Assembly (NCBI GenBank): GCA_009801085.1
Contig: VNWV01000035.1
Location: 51,209-115,208 of the forward strand
Source of the DNA: Lasiodiplodia sp. COLG20
Taxonomy: Eukaryota; Ascomycota; Dothideomycetes; Botryosphaeriales; Botryosphaeriaceae
Reading direction: 5' to 3'
Length of the DNA stretch: 64,000 nt
Below the pieces are notes generated by a model, which ran no database searches, was not told where the DNA came from, and worked only from the letters and a program-made list of their open reading frames with translations. Each line of letters begins with the position of its first letter. Positions within the stretch are counted from its first letter, which is position 1. This document shows, piece by piece, positions 11,559 to 22,250 of this stretch. The translations under genes and the position numbers were made by a program.

Positions 11559-13523
11559 TTAAGGAAATGGGAGAAGAACAAGAGCAAGTAGAGACGTAGC
11601 GTCAAATTCAACCTCCAAATTTTGACCATCGAGCATCGTTTGGTCATGCATTTTTCCAGAATAGGATACTCCATCATTCCTGAATGGGATAGGTGAAATG
11701 ACGGCTCTTCCAACAGCCTGAAGTCCGGTAGGGGACTCGCGCAAAATTAGCGCATGTGTTGGGCTGATGCCACTGCAGTTGCAAACGAGGTCACCCTCTT
11801 CGACGTGCATATCAGTTATACCGAAAGATCCACGTGAATGTGCAAACCAACAAAGCGAGTTATTTAGCACCGAAGGATTCTTTGGTTTGATTGGAGTACC
11901 TCTCTCCGCACCGGGAAAGTACTTAATCGAAAGGATTCGATTTGTTTTACCTGGTTCGCTGAGGTTCATCACAAATTGGGAGTATTCAACGCAACCAAAG
12001 GACTGGCCCGAATGACGTGCAAGGATTCTTTTCAGCCCCTGGATACATTGCATGAGGTTCGAGTGAGTGGATGGTCGGGTTGTCATCGAACGAATCCAAG
12101 TGTCGATCAATGCGCTGCCTTCATCTTCGTGGTTCGGACCATTCAGTACCATTGCCAAAACTGTCCCGACGATAGATCCGGAGACTGTAAGGATGCTTCC
12201 AAATTCGTCTGTCTTTGCACCATCTTTTGGACCATGGATATCCAATCTTAGAGTGCTTTGCAACAACCTTCCGACGTGAAACAAATCGTATATCGGTGGT
12301 CTCTGACTTTCTCGATTTTCTCGGTAGCTTCTCGTTTGAAACAGCCACAAAAGCTCCGAGAATAGCTCTATCGGTGTCTTCGCATAATCGGGCTCCAGTG
12401 GTGGATTCACGACTAGTCCAAGAAGGCCGAAAACCTTGTCTCGTACGTCGGAGCAAAGGGAGGCTTCAAACTTATCCAGGATATGTTCCAATCCTTTGGA
12501 TCCAATGGGAAGCTGTACAGGTGACGGGACATCGATCCTATGCCGCCTTTCCCATTCACGATACAGTACCATTGCGGTACTAGCTGTTATAGCTCGTGTG
12601 TGTTCAAGCATAGATCTTTCGCAAAGATACAGCATTTTACACCATCGATCCCACGTCGTCGTCTTAGAACCGCAGAAAAGCTCGATGGTAGCTGATAAGA
12701 CAATCTCCTGGATGATCCAAACTCTCATCCAATATGGCCTTTTGCATAGGTCAGAGAGAACTTTCAAAGGGGCAGCAGGATCCATAAAGATGTTGTCTAA
12801 CACATCGTTGTCGGGGTATATAACGGTATGCTTAGAAAGGCTCTGAAGCCAGATTGGAGGTTGTACCTGTGGCTCTGTAGCTTCAGTCAAGTTGGCACGA
12901 CGCTGAATAGATTGGATGCATGCGTCATGTTGCTGTCTAAACTGTGTCATTTTCTCTTTGAGATCCGCCAAGGTCTTTTCATGCTCTTCCGCTTTGTCGT
13001 CGATCATGTTTCGCTCCATCGTTGCTTCGCTATACCGATCAATAAGATTGATGATCTTGTCGATATCTTGAATTATCTCCAGTAAAAGATCGCTGTCCCG
13101 ACAACCTGGTCCGAGCCAAACAAGGGTTTTAGCGGCATTCCGGTAGATGCGGACCATGGAGCGGACTTGGTGGTTTCTCTCCTCGATGTTGCTCTGATCA
13201 ATGCATATAGCGTCGGCCCAGATGACTCGGGTAGTGTCCTCTCTTCTCAATCGCTTTAGAAAAAGACACAGGTTGGAACGAATAGTAAAACGACGGCCAT
13301 CAAGCAGAATGTCGTGAGTGCCATCGTTGACGTCACCCCAGGTGTATGAAAGAGTCTCGTATTCTGGACATGAATCTTCATGATGAATGGAAATATCGCA
13401 GGCGATAGGAGAGTCCGGTAGTGGCGAGGGGAGAAGATGGACGAGGCGTATGTAATGGGGTGCCAACGGCTGATGCTGGAATGGTGTTTCGTTGGAGGGG
13501 CGGTCCTTTGGAGTTGTATCCAT
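11559..13523 (-). CDS. HET-domain protein 1 (heterokaryon incompatibility family)
   Basis: Uninterrupted frame of 654 residues. ATG 13523 was chosen because it aligns with the start of its tandem paralogue at 14056-16236. The HET domain is at the N-terminus: YETLSYTWG (about 55-63), then AICIDQSNIEERNHQV and a YRNAAKTLVWLGP segment. The remainder is the long C-terminal region usual in HET proteins and ends with LLALVLLPFP. HET domains act in fungal nonself recognition and can trigger regulated cell death on hyphal fusion; the specificity of this protein is unknown. The 5' leader and C-terminus are clearly related to the second HET gene, so the pair arose by duplication. Confidence 0.88.
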   Translation of the reverse strand: MDTTPKDRPSNETPFQHQPLAPHYIRLVHLLPSPLPDSPIACDISIHHEDSCPEYETLSYTWGDVNDGTHDILLDGRRFTIRSNLCLFLKRLRREDTTRVIWADAICIDQSNIEERNHQVRSMVRIYRNAAKTLVWLGPGCRDSDLLLEIIQDIDKIINLIDRYSEATMERNMIDDKAEEHEKTLADLKEKMTQFRQQHDACIQSIQRRANLTEATEPQVQPPIWLQSLSKHTVIYPDNDVLDNIFMDPAAPLKVLSDLCKRPYWMRVWIIQEIVLSATIELFCGSKTTTWDRWCKMLYLCERSMLEHTRAITASTAMVLYREWERRHRIDVPSPVQLPIGSKGLEHILDKFEASLCSDVRDKVFGLLGLVVNPPLEPDYAKTPIELFSELLWLFQTRSYRENRESQRPPIYDLFHVGRLLQSTLRLDIHGPKDGAKTDEFGSILTVSGSIVGTVLAMVLNGPNHEDEGSALIDTWIRSMTTRPSTHSNLMQCIQGLKRILARHSGQSFGCVEYSQFVMNLSEPGKTNRILSIKYFPGAERGTPIKPKNPSVLNNSLCWFAHSRGSFGITDMHVEEGDLVCNCSGISPTHALILRESPTGLQAVGRAVISPIPFRNDGVSYSGKMHDQTMLDGQNLEVEFDATSLLALVLLPFP

Positions 13524-14055
13524 CTCGAAAGAATTGGGTTGTGTTGAAGAGAGGAGTCCGCGAGGCTGGCGATAGGTGCGGGGTAATTGCAATCAGGCAG
13601 CCATAATAGATTGTAGCACAGAGCATGAGCTTACGATTCGTCCTTGAGCGAGCCCTTTCACCAGGGTCAGTGCCGTCAGCCTGAACGCTGATTTGTCCAC
13701 TCGTAAACGAATTGGAACACTTCTTTGTATGTAGATGTTAAGATAGTTTTGCTTGGTTAATCTCTTTCGGGTATCCAAACCTGCAGTCCTTTTTTCTTTT
13801 CTTTTTTTTTTTTACCATTCTGGTGTTCGTCGTGCTGCCTACTTTACATCCGGCCAAGTTAGTAAAGATAAAGTTCTAGATGCTTGTAAACTGATGCAAC
13901 GTTAATGTAACTCAGCTGGGCCATTGTCCTACAGCAAATTACACTCGATGAGCTTCCGCGGCTACGGTCACAGTGAGAAGGTAATAATCCCAGAGCTAAA
14001 CCATCTACTATTCCATAGATTGCGCTTATGTATTTACATTCACTGAGCCCCATGG
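13524..14055. other. Spacer between tandem HET genes
   Basis: It contains the HET1 promoter (a T-rich tract at about 13789-13813 is an A-tract on the coding strand), the secreted-peptide relic at 13868-13919, and the 3' end of HET2. Nothing else is coding. Confidence 0.5.
13868..13919 (+). pseudogene. Relic of the secreted peptide gene (intron 2 / exon 3)
   Basis: This 52-nt stretch aligns without gaps to 11224-11275, from the second intron donor of the peptide gene into exon 3. Roughly 40 of 52 positions match by hand count, and nearly all differences are transitions. The branch/acceptor part (aactgatgcaa ... aactcag) is kept, but the donor GT has become AT and no open frame remains. It lies in the same position relative to HET2 as the intact gene does to HET1, so it marks the second copy of the duplicated unit. 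Confidence 0.65.
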
Positions 14056-16236
14056 TTAAAGAAATGGAAGTAGCACAAATGCCAAAAGAGAGAGAGCATC
14101 GAATGAGATCTCCAATTTCGAATCCTTAACCGCCGCCTCGTCTTGTTGACTCCCAATCCCAAACGAACTAGCATTTGTAAATGGAACAGGTGAAACCATG
14201 ACCCTACCAACAATTTGGAGTCCACAAGACGATTCACGTAGGATAAGAGCGTGTGTTGGGCTGATTCCGCTGCAGTTGCAGATGAGGTCACCTTTTTGGA
14301 CGTCCACATCGGATACTCCAACACGCCCTAGGGAATAAATAAACCAACATAATCTCCGAGTGAAACCAGAAGGACTTTTCCACCTGATTGGTGTAGGCTC
14401 ATGCCCATGCGGCAAGTATTTTATGGCAAGGATTTTGCCGGGTTGTGTGAGCGTACTGGAGAATAGTCGGTGTTGAACAGAACCGAAGGATTCGTCGGAA
14501 TGGCGTGCAAGGGTCTTTGACAAGTTGTGAATGCAGTGAAGAAGACTCGAACGTGCGAAGGCCTTTTGATGATCTGACAGAGCTGGAGGTGTACGAAGCG
14601 TCATCCAATTGTCGAACAAGGCGTCTGCAATCTCCTCAACGCCCACGACGTTTGATGCCGTCACTAACACCTTTCCAAAGATTTCACCTGGTGTCTTAAC
14701 AATGCTTGGGTACGAGTCATCCCTTGCACCTTTTTCTGGACCGGTTATGTCCAACCGGAGGCTTCTCTGTAACAGCCTTCCGAAATGGAGAAGATCGGAC
14801 ATCGGGTGCTCGTGCCTTCCTGAGTCTTCTTGATCGAGGCCTGTTTTGAATAGATGCATCAATTGAGCAAAGAGCTCCAGAGGAGATTTGGAATAATCAG
14901 GTTCTAGCGGGGTCTCCACTAGTCCAAGAAATCCATAAACCTTGTCTCGCACGTCGGCGCATAGAGACGTCTCAAAGGCATCCAGGAAAGCTTTTAGCGC
15001 TGTAAGTCCTACCAAACTTTCTGCATGTACTTCTGTCGTCTCTTTGTGTCGTTTTTCCCACTCACGGTAGAGTGCCGATGCATTGCTGGCTGCTATGGTC
15101 CGCCTATTTTCATGCTGAGATGACTCGCATGCACGCAGCATGTCGATGAGCCGATTCCATAGTGCCACCTTGTTACCGCAAAATAGCTCGATATTACGTG
15201 ATAGTATAATCTCTTGGACAATCCAAAGTCTTTTCCAGTAAGGCCGTGTGGAGAGATCGGAGAGAGCTTTCAACACCAAGGGATGGTTATTGAGCCAGTC
15301 TTGCCTTGTGAGTACCTCCTTCTCCTCCTGTTCCTCCACCATCAAAAGACCAGATGAAAGTGTGTAATACTTCCTCAACAACCCAGCATAGTAGTATCCC
15401 ATTGTCTCTGAAATTCGGTTTTCTCTTTTGTGAGACAGCCTATCTACCGCGACAGAGTCTGCGGATGTTGGCATGGCTAACTCATTCCTTGCAATGAATA
15501 GGTCGTATGTTTTTCTCGATTGGCTATTTGGCGTCTCCAACCGGTCGAATGAGTGATATCGTAGCCTCATAAATGTTGTCGAGTCCGAGAAGTGATTACT
15601 CAGAGCCTTTCGGTACCAAGCTCCTAGCTGAGCATCTTCGTCCTCGGATGACAAAGACTTGCGTTTGTGCTCTTCTATCAGTTTCCATAGCTCTTCAAAT
15701 TCTGGCATTGAAGTTCTTAGGTCGAATTCCGAGAGACTTTTGACTTTCTCATAGTACTCGCGATGTGGGCTCGCGGTCTCATAGATCATCGAAATAGCTT
15801 CGAACAACATATCGCTATCTTGATCTGATGGTCCAAGCCAAATGAGCGTCCGACAGGCATTCCGGTAGATGTCGCCCATAAGCTTGACCTGATGATTCCT
15901 CTCTTCGGTATTCCTCTGATTGATGCAAATTGCATCCACCCAGACCACGCGAACGGAGCGATCTCTCCTGAGTTGTTTCAAGAATAGCCACAGGTTCAGG
16001 CGAATAGCGAAAGGCTGGCCGTCGACAAGTATCGTCTTCTCGCCATCCTGTGGGTCGCCCCAGGCGTACGAGAGGGCCTCGTACTCTGGATGTTCGAGCT
16101 GGTTACTGTGAACGGCAATGCGGCATTCGATCGGGGCGCTTCGCTGCTCTGAAGGAAGAATGTGGACGACGCGTATGTGGTAGTCCGGCAGTGGACGATG
16201 TGAGAACGGTGGGACGAAATCTCCGGCGGTTTCCAT
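14056..16236 (-). CDS. HET-domain protein 2 (tandem paralogue)
   Basis: Single-exon frame of 726 residues. The frame stays open upstream, but ATG 16236 matches the start of HET1. HET motifs are EYEALSYAWG (about 51-60), VVWVDAICINQRNTEERNHQ and IYRNACRTLIWLGP. The C-terminus (GDLICNCSGISPTHALILRE ... LLAFVLLPFL) closely matches HET1. It is about 70 residues longer, mostly from an insertion between the HET motifs and the LVLKALSDLSTRPYWKRLWI segment. The upstream DNA also matches HET1 (both have ATCGCCAG followed by a CTTCAACA segment before the ATG), so duplication included the leader. Presumed nonself-recognition/cell-death factor. It is divergent from the RhoGEF gene. Confidence 0.88.
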   Translation of the reverse strand: METAGDFVPPFSHRPLPDYHIRVVHILPSEQRSAPIECRIAVHSNQLEHPEYEALSYAWGDPQDGEKTILVDGQPFAIRLNLWLFLKQLRRDRSVRVVWVDAICINQRNTEERNHQVKLMGDIYRNACRTLIWLGPSDQDSDMLFEAISMIYETASPHREYYEKVKSLSEFDLRTSMPEFEELWKLIEEHKRKSLSSEDEDAQLGAWYRKALSNHFSDSTTFMRLRYHSFDRLETPNSQSRKTYDLFIARNELAMPTSADSVAVDRLSHKRENRISETMGYYYAGLLRKYYTLSSGLLMVEEQEEKEVLTRQDWLNNHPLVLKALSDLSTRPYWKRLWIVQEIILSRNIELFCGNKVALWNRLIDMLRACESSQHENRRTIAASNASALYREWEKRHKETTEVHAESLVGLTALKAFLDAFETSLCADVRDKVYGFLGLVETPLEPDYSKSPLELFAQLMHLFKTGLDQEDSGRHEHPMSDLLHFGRLLQRSLRLDITGPEKGARDDSYPSIVKTPGEIFGKVLVTASNVVGVEEIADALFDNWMTLRTPPALSDHQKAFARSSLLHCIHNLSKTLARHSDESFGSVQHRLFSSTLTQPGKILAIKYLPHGHEPTPIRWKSPSGFTRRLCWFIYSLGRVGVSDVDVQKGDLICNCSGISPTHALILRESSCGLQIVGRVMVSPVPFTNASSFGIGSQQDEAAVKDSKLEISFDALSLLAFVLLPFL

Positions 16237-16697
16237 CTTGAGAGATGCATGTTGAAGATAGAAGCCCGCAAGACTGGCGATAGAGGCGGGGTAATTGTTA
16301 TTAGGCAGCAGTGAGAAGTGGGTGGGTCTTGCCGACGTGAAAGATGATTTACCCATGGGTACAGGAAACAATTGCTTAGATCAATGCCGCGATTCCCGGA
16401 CCAATGCTGGATGGATTTCTTTCTTACGCTCATCACTATTCGTGTGACCAATTGGTCCGGTGTAGAGCGGCTGGCGTTGCGGGATAGCCGAAAATAGGTA
16501 TATCTAGCGAGGAGGATCCGAGTACCTAGCGCGCCGATGGAATGGTTCCCGGCGATACAACGGGGGTTTCCTGGCTGTTTCACACGGCCCCCACGAAACG
16601 GATTGATGTTTCAACGAGATAGCTTCCGCAACTCTTTCCGACCCTGAAAAGAGCTCTCCACCTTCCAAGCCGCTTGGCAGCGGGCGAATCATTCACA
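16237..16697. promoter_or_regulatory. Shared divergent promoter region of HET2 and the RhoGEF gene
   Basis: About 460 nt lie between two divergent start codons. No open frame with a motif is seen, so it must hold both promoters. No clear TATA box was identified. Confidence 0.4.
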
Positions 16698-19100
16698 ATG
16701 GTTGACCCTATCACAATCACGTACTCAGTGGTAAGCTGGTTGATCGCTTCCCCACACTAGCGGTCCGGGATGCGGAGCTGACAGGCACCTCCGACAGGTC
16801 AACATCACCAGCTGCGTCCTCACGACGGCGAAGTCGCTCAGCGACCTGCGCGACAAGTACAACAACGCGCACAACACCATCAACGCCATCTGCACCGAAT
16901 CGTCCGTCATCAGCGCGTCACTCGCGCAAATCCAGAGCCTCCTCCTACGCGATGGCGCCTCCAACGACCTCGACTCGCACTTCGCGAACCGGCCGGAGCT
17001 GCGGGACACGTTCGACAACGCCCTGAGCGGCTGCACCATCGTCTACGCGTGCCTGGAGGAGGAAATACAGCGGCTGGCGGCGGGCGCGCGCGATGCGGAC
17101 ACGAACGTCATGACGTGGAAGGTGCGGTGCCGGTTCATCTGGCGCGAGGACACGATGCGCGACCTCCTGTCGCAGCTGCGCGGCCAGCAGATGGCCCTCA
17201 ACCTGCTCATCCAGATGCTGCAGCTCCAGTCGCTGCAGGAGCTCAAGCAGCTCGTTCGTGACAGCAACCAGAAGATCTCGCAGGTCGCACAGCGCTCGCG
17301 GTCGCTCCGGGAGACGCATCCGCGCATCCGTGTCTCGTCGGTGTTTTCGCGGGATAGGGATAGCGTGTTGGGTAGAACTCCTTCGGTCTCGGCGTCGACT
17401 ATTGATCAGACCGAGTTTGAGTTTGACGATGCGGTGGTGAATTCGAAGGCGTACAGACGGGCTTTGGCTGCTGCGCAGAAACGCCCCGCCACTGGTAGGA
17501 CCGTTTCTGAACCTGTTCCTGATACTGTTTCAGATACTGTTCCCGATGTTGAAACTTTGAAGCTTGAGAGTATCAAGCAGGAGACCGAGGAGGATCAAGA
17601 TTCGGAAGACGAGGCAGAGATATCGAAAGACAAGGACATTGAAAAAGGCTTCTTGCCGCCGACATCCGAGCAAAAAGAGAATACGGTTCAGCCTGACGTA
17701 CCCGATAGAAAAGGCAGCATGGGAACCATTTCCAGCGAGCCCTCGATTCCCACGGAACGAAAGCCCAGCAAAGATATGACTCCTCCAGGAAGTGCAGGCT
17801 TGCCTCCAGGAAAAGGAGCTCCGCATTTGAACATCCCAACCCCGCCCTGGGAATCCCCCCGGACCAATCTGCCTCGGGTACAAAGAAAGCCATTGCCCTC
17901 TGGACGTCACATCTTGATGCCTTCCGCCTCCATGTCCACGCTGGCTACACTATCCACCGCTTCTGAAGACAACACAGACACCATCTCCCGCGTCTCGACC
18001 ACAACAACAGCAGCACCTTCCATCTTCTCAACAGGCTCCAACCCCGCAACAAACTCCACCATCTCCCTCCCCAACACCATCGACTCAGCATCCGAGCCCG
18101 ACGACGACGACGACGACGCCAACACCTTAGTCGAAGGCCTCTGCTCCCCCTCCACCACCGCCTTCTACTCCACCACCACCACCACCCCCAACCCCGAACT
18201 CGACTCCATCCACCAACACCTCCTCACCACCGAAACCTTCTACCTCAACAAACTCACCATCCTCCACACCTTCATCGAAGAGCCCCTCACCCGCCGCTGG
18301 CCCACCATCTGGACCGCCCTGCCCGCGCTGCACCAAACCGCGCACATCCGCCACGCCAGCACCCAGCACCTCGTCGAGCCCCTCAAACACGCTCGACAAA
18401 CCACACAGCAACCTACGTCCACCCCACACCTCCTCCTCAAATCCCTCCGCCGCTTCCTCAAAGCCGCCGCCCCGGCCTACACCGCCTACTTCGAACAGCA
18501 CCCCTCCACCGCCTCCGCCCTCCGCGCCCGCTGCGAATCCGGCAACGACGCGTTCGACCCCGCTTTCGCCGCCTTCGTCGAGACGTTCGGCCGCACGCAC
18601 AGCCTCGACGACCTCCTGCGCCAGCCGCTGCGCCGGCTCGACGCGTACGTGCTGCTCGCAGCGCGGCTCCGCAAAGTTATCTCCGTCTCCACCTCCAACG
18701 GCGACGACGACGATGCCGCAGCAGCAGCAGCAGCCCTGGCGGCGGCAGCAGAACAACTCCACGCTCAGCTCGAGCAGCTGCAGGCGTCGTGCGCCCACGC
18801 GCACCGCGCCGCCCTGCACGTCGCGGACTTGCACGAGCTGCACCGGCGGCTGGGCGGGCAGCCGGCGTTGCTGGAACAGTTGGACTTCCTGGCGGACGGC
18901 AGGCGCGTGGTGCGGATGGGGCCGTTGGCGGGAAGGGTCGGCGGCAAGGGGCCCTGGAAGCCGGTGACGGGCGTGGTGATGGATAACTTTGTGTTTTTTG
19001 GGCGGTGGGAGAGGGCGTCGGGGGCGGCGCCGGGGGTCACGGCGGGGAAGAAGGGGTTCAAGGTCGATGTTGGGGCTTGGGTGGAGAAGGTATGTGTCTT

Positions 19101-19163
<63 letters not shown>

Positions 19164-19413
19164 TGTTTGTGGGGTGGTTTGCTGACGCGCAGTGCTGTTT
19201 GTTTAGCCCATCCCGTCGCGGGGCGTGGAGTGCTCGATTTCGGGATCCTTGCGGAAGCCGGCGAAGGCGGGGGTGATGGACGATTTGCCGCGGGGGACGG
19301 AGCTGTATCCGTTTTTTGTGCAGAATGAGGGGGTTGTGCATTTGTTAGCTGCGTCGACGGAGGGGGAGAGAAGGGAGTGGATGGGGGCGTTGGAGTCAGT
19401 GAGGAGTGGGTGA
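16698..19413 (+). CDS. RhoGEF (DH-PH) protein with an NLR-type N-terminal region
   Basis: Predicted model: join(16698..16730,16798..19089,19207..19413), 843 residues, all splices phase 0. Exon 1 encodes only MVDPITITYSV. The first 190 or so residues are helical (TTAKSLSDLRDKYNNAHNTI, then SLQELKQLVRDSNQKI) and resemble the fungal N-terminal domain found before NACHT in STAND proteins. A disordered Ser/Pro/Thr-rich linker with an Asp run follows. A DH domain starts near residue 475 (LTTETFYLNKLTILHTF) and includes a CR3-like helix DLLRQPLRRLDAYVLLAARL. A PH domain ends with VHLLAASTEGERREWMGALE. DH-PH proteins load GTP on Rho/Cdc42-type GTPases at membranes. Intron 2 carries a long CT microsatellite. 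Substrate GTPase unknown. Confidence 0.8.
19102..19160 (+). repeat. (CT)n microsatellite inside RhoGEF intron 2
   Basis: An uninterrupted CT dinucleotide run of about 59 nt lies just after the intron donor (GTATGT at 19090) and 46 nt before the acceptor. It is likely length-polymorphic and may act as an extended polypyrimidine tract. Confidence 0.95.
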
Positions 19414-19902
19414 GTGGAGCGTAGGGGGGTGGAGGGGGTCGAGTTAAAGATGGGGAGAAAAAGTTAGATACCCGCGCTGCTGAAATAGCGGTTGCCCTTT
19501 TGTACGTGTAGTAAGAATATCATGACGGCGTTGGAGGGCTTCTGGTAAGCCTGGCTGCATTTTCACGGATTGAGCATCCCTTTTCGTTTACAGAGTATGG
19601 CATCCTTTGTAGCATTCTATGGAGGTTGTAGTATTTGGCGCACTGGCATGGATTGACACCCGACAAAGTTCTATGTAGGAAAAGAAACGGCTAGGAAATA
19701 AAAGGGTGGAAAAGATAGACGTACTCAAATAACAATTCCGTAACGCCGTAAAAGGATATTCCCAGCAATCCAACGAATACTCATCCTCTAACCATAACAG
19801 CATTTCTGAATCCTGTTTCGAGACAACCTCCCCCTGCTATGAACTTGCCATTCCGCACAAATCGTTCCCAAGTGAACAACCCCTTGAATGTAGCCGACCG
19901 GT
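19414..19902. other. Convergent spacer
   Basis: About 490 nt between the stops of the RhoGEF gene and family gene A. No coding signal. Confidence 0.5.
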
Positions 19903-21602
19903 TCATGCACCGCCACGACCTCCGTAAGAAGGATCATCCGTCCACGTCCACCTTGTCTCAATGTCCAGCTCATGGCGAATAATATCTCCTCGACGGTTTC
20001 TTAGGAGGTAGTACTCCAAGTTCCGCCGTTTCTCCCAGACTTCTATGGGAATAGAAGGTTTCACATTGACAATGTTGGCACTTTCGATGTTCAAGTCATG
20101 AAACGATGTCTCGTCGCGGAGAATGCATTTCGCTCTATCCAGAACATCCTGGATAGTGGCGGTAATGGGGAACTTCACTTCTTGCAGTTCCATAAGCTCG
20201 GATAGGTCATCGGAGTTCAGGAAAATGAGGTGAATTTCAACGTGAGGCTCATCTTTATCGAAATCTTCGTTAGCTTCAAAGGCGACATCCGGATACAGTA
20301 ATGACACACATACCTGGTTGTTCCCCGTTGTCTTCCGGATCCTGCGCCAAGCGAGGGGTGCGTATCGGAAGATGGCGTCCCTCCTGGTGAAATTCGGCAG
20401 CATGAACGCTTCCCCTAGTCCTCCGAACGCCAATCTCACTTATCATTGATACCGAACCGGCTCGTGTTGCAGAATCATCTCTTGTGTCCTGCTGGTACTT
20501 GGAGCTCCCGCCTTCTCCGAATCGTTGCGATAGATGTTCCAACAACTTCTTATGCAACGTCGACCGATCATTTTGATACTTCTTGAAGGCATCTTTGTAC
20601 TTGACATTCTCTCCTCTGACCTGTATGATCTTCGTTTTCCTCCCACGTGGATTGTCATGGGTGCTGTGTTCCAGAATGAAGTGCCTGAGACGATTCGGTT
20701 CAGGATGAACGTACACTGCCGTGTTGTTATCGTCGGTAAGCATCCCTACCAGGAACTTTGAGTTCTTTCCATCATCATGGCGAGCCACACGGACAGCATT
20801 CTCGTCGATTTCCAATCCACCATCGTCTTCGTTCGGTGCAGCCCTATTCTGCGCCTCGCTTGCGTCCACCATTTGCTCGGGGGCAGCTGAGTCTCCAGTT
20901 CGTCCATCGGAAGATTCTGAATAAACGCTTGTTTTACGATTTCCCTCGAGCCGCAGATTCTTCACCGCTTGCCCCCGTAGGCTGTACTGGCTGGGACGCT
21001 TCTTTGGCGCAGTGACCGCGGAAAATTCCGAACGCGGATCCGTTATGAAGGAGGCAATGGATGGCGAATGACGGGGAGTGGAGGGTGTGAAGCTGCGCCC
21101 TTCGGCCAATGGACCCAGGGAAACGAACGCCTGAACCTCAGACGGTGCAGTTTGGAATGACTCTTTGCAAATTTATTCGTTAGTCAAAATTCCGTTTCAT
21201 CGTAAAGTAGTTGATTACTTACTACTACTGTCATTGATATCAATCGAGCCGGATTCTTGTCTCTCCTTCTCAACGAAGTGGAAACAGTAGACTGTGTCAG
21301 AGTCTGTCTGGAGTAATTGCTGTGCGCGTACAAGACCTCTCCATTGGTCTGGATTGAGGTCTCCACTTCCATTACAGGTGTTGTTCTGGTGGTGGATGTG
21401 GAAGTCCATGCATTTGTCGTCGATGTTCTCGGATTCAGCAATGAAGGTTCGGAAAGCCTACAATAAGTAAGTATAGCTCAGACGCGTTGCATGCGTTGGA
21501 ACGTACAGGGAAATCTGCCACCACATCCCCTGCTAACACCCCTTTAACATACTTGTAATCTCTCCCAGTGCCTGTCCACGGCGCGTATCGGATACAACCC
21601 AT
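19903..21602 (-). CDS. Unnamed family, copy A (no zinc-cluster-like centre)
   Basis: Predicted model: complement(join(19903..20252,20314..21162,21223..21457,21507..21602)), 509 residues, introns 49-61 nt, all phases agree. Three conserved parts are shared with copies B and C. Residues 1-110 (MGCIRYAPWTGTGRDYKYVK; MDFHIHHQNNTCNGSGD). A central part with KFLVGML and KYKDAFKKYQNDRSTLHKKL. The last 116 residues, covering KFPITATIQDVLDRAKCIL, LEYYLLRNRRGD and ending ELDIETRW plus a short tail. The N-terminal domain begins at the start codon in all copies and its exon border is at the same place. Between centre and C-terminus the copy lacks the six-cysteine cluster of B and C. No signal peptide or membrane segment. 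Function unknown; a basic Ser/Pro-rich linker suggests a nuclear or cytosolic protein. Confidence 0.75.
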
Positions 21603-22002
21603 GGTTGATTCCAAAGGGATGTTATTCAAGAAAGAAGGAGAAGGTAGGGTGATCCGTGGAATACTTACAGGCAGGGTGCATTATATCTACTGATAGTGGC
21701 AGATCAACGGCCAGCAAGGAGTAAACGGAAGCAAACAGCAAGCGGAAGAGACACTGGAAGATTCCACCTGATGGTTTGTCGATCATTCCTCCTCAAACAT
21801 CAACTGGTCGCTAACTTGAGCGAGTGAATTGCTACAAGTAAGATCCAAACTACTAAACGACCAGCTCAATTCTATACCGGCGTTAACAAACTTCGGCCGA
21901 AGCGGATGATTCATAATTAACATGGCAGGTGAAGAAGTCATTATTTCTCTTAAAGAAACAAACATCATAACTATTAAGAAAACAGCCATATTGGCGTGAT
22001 GT

Positions 22003-22028
22003 CTATTTCCTGCTCGAGCAGGAAATAG
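22003..22028. repeat. Perfect 26-nt palindrome
   Basis: CTATTTCCTGCTC is followed immediately by its exact reverse complement, giving a spacer-free palindrome centred on a CTCGAG (XhoI) site. It sits 4 nt from a second, separate inverted repeat. Confidence 0.95.
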
Positions 22029-22032
22029 GCCC

Positions 22033-22068
22033 AGGGTAACGTTAGCCTCTTGGTGCTAACGTTACCCT
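22033..22068. repeat. Inverted repeat, 14-nt arms, 8-nt loop
   Basis: AGGGTAACGTTAGC at 22033-22046 and its exact reverse complement at 22055-22068 flank the loop ctcttggt. Outer CCAG/CTGG bases extend the stem across a two-base bulge. It could be a transposon-end or breakpoint structure or a transcribed hairpin. Confidence 0.95.
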
Positions 22069-22250
22069 CCCTGGTCCTTAGCGCGGGAAGCCTTAGTGTA
22101 GCACGTAACCCACACGTATATCTTCCCTTGTAGTTGCTTAGGTAGAGATTTGAACGTCTTGGTTGAAACTGTCTCTACACCGCTGCATTCGCAACAGCAC
22201 TCATCTTTAATTTTGGGACATGAAACATTTTCCCATCTCCACTTTCACGC

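Larger units (their letters stand above)
21603..22250. other. Intergenic with palindromes
   Basis: AT-rich spacer upstream of copy A. The only notable structures are the perfect palindrome at 22003-22028 and the hairpin at 22033-22068. No coding signal. Confidence 0.5.

Noticed and set aside
18127..19341. 404-residue antisense frame over the RhoGEF DH-PH part
   Set aside because: It reads through the CT microsatellite as (RE)n and otherwise mirrors GC-rich coding DNA; no domain.
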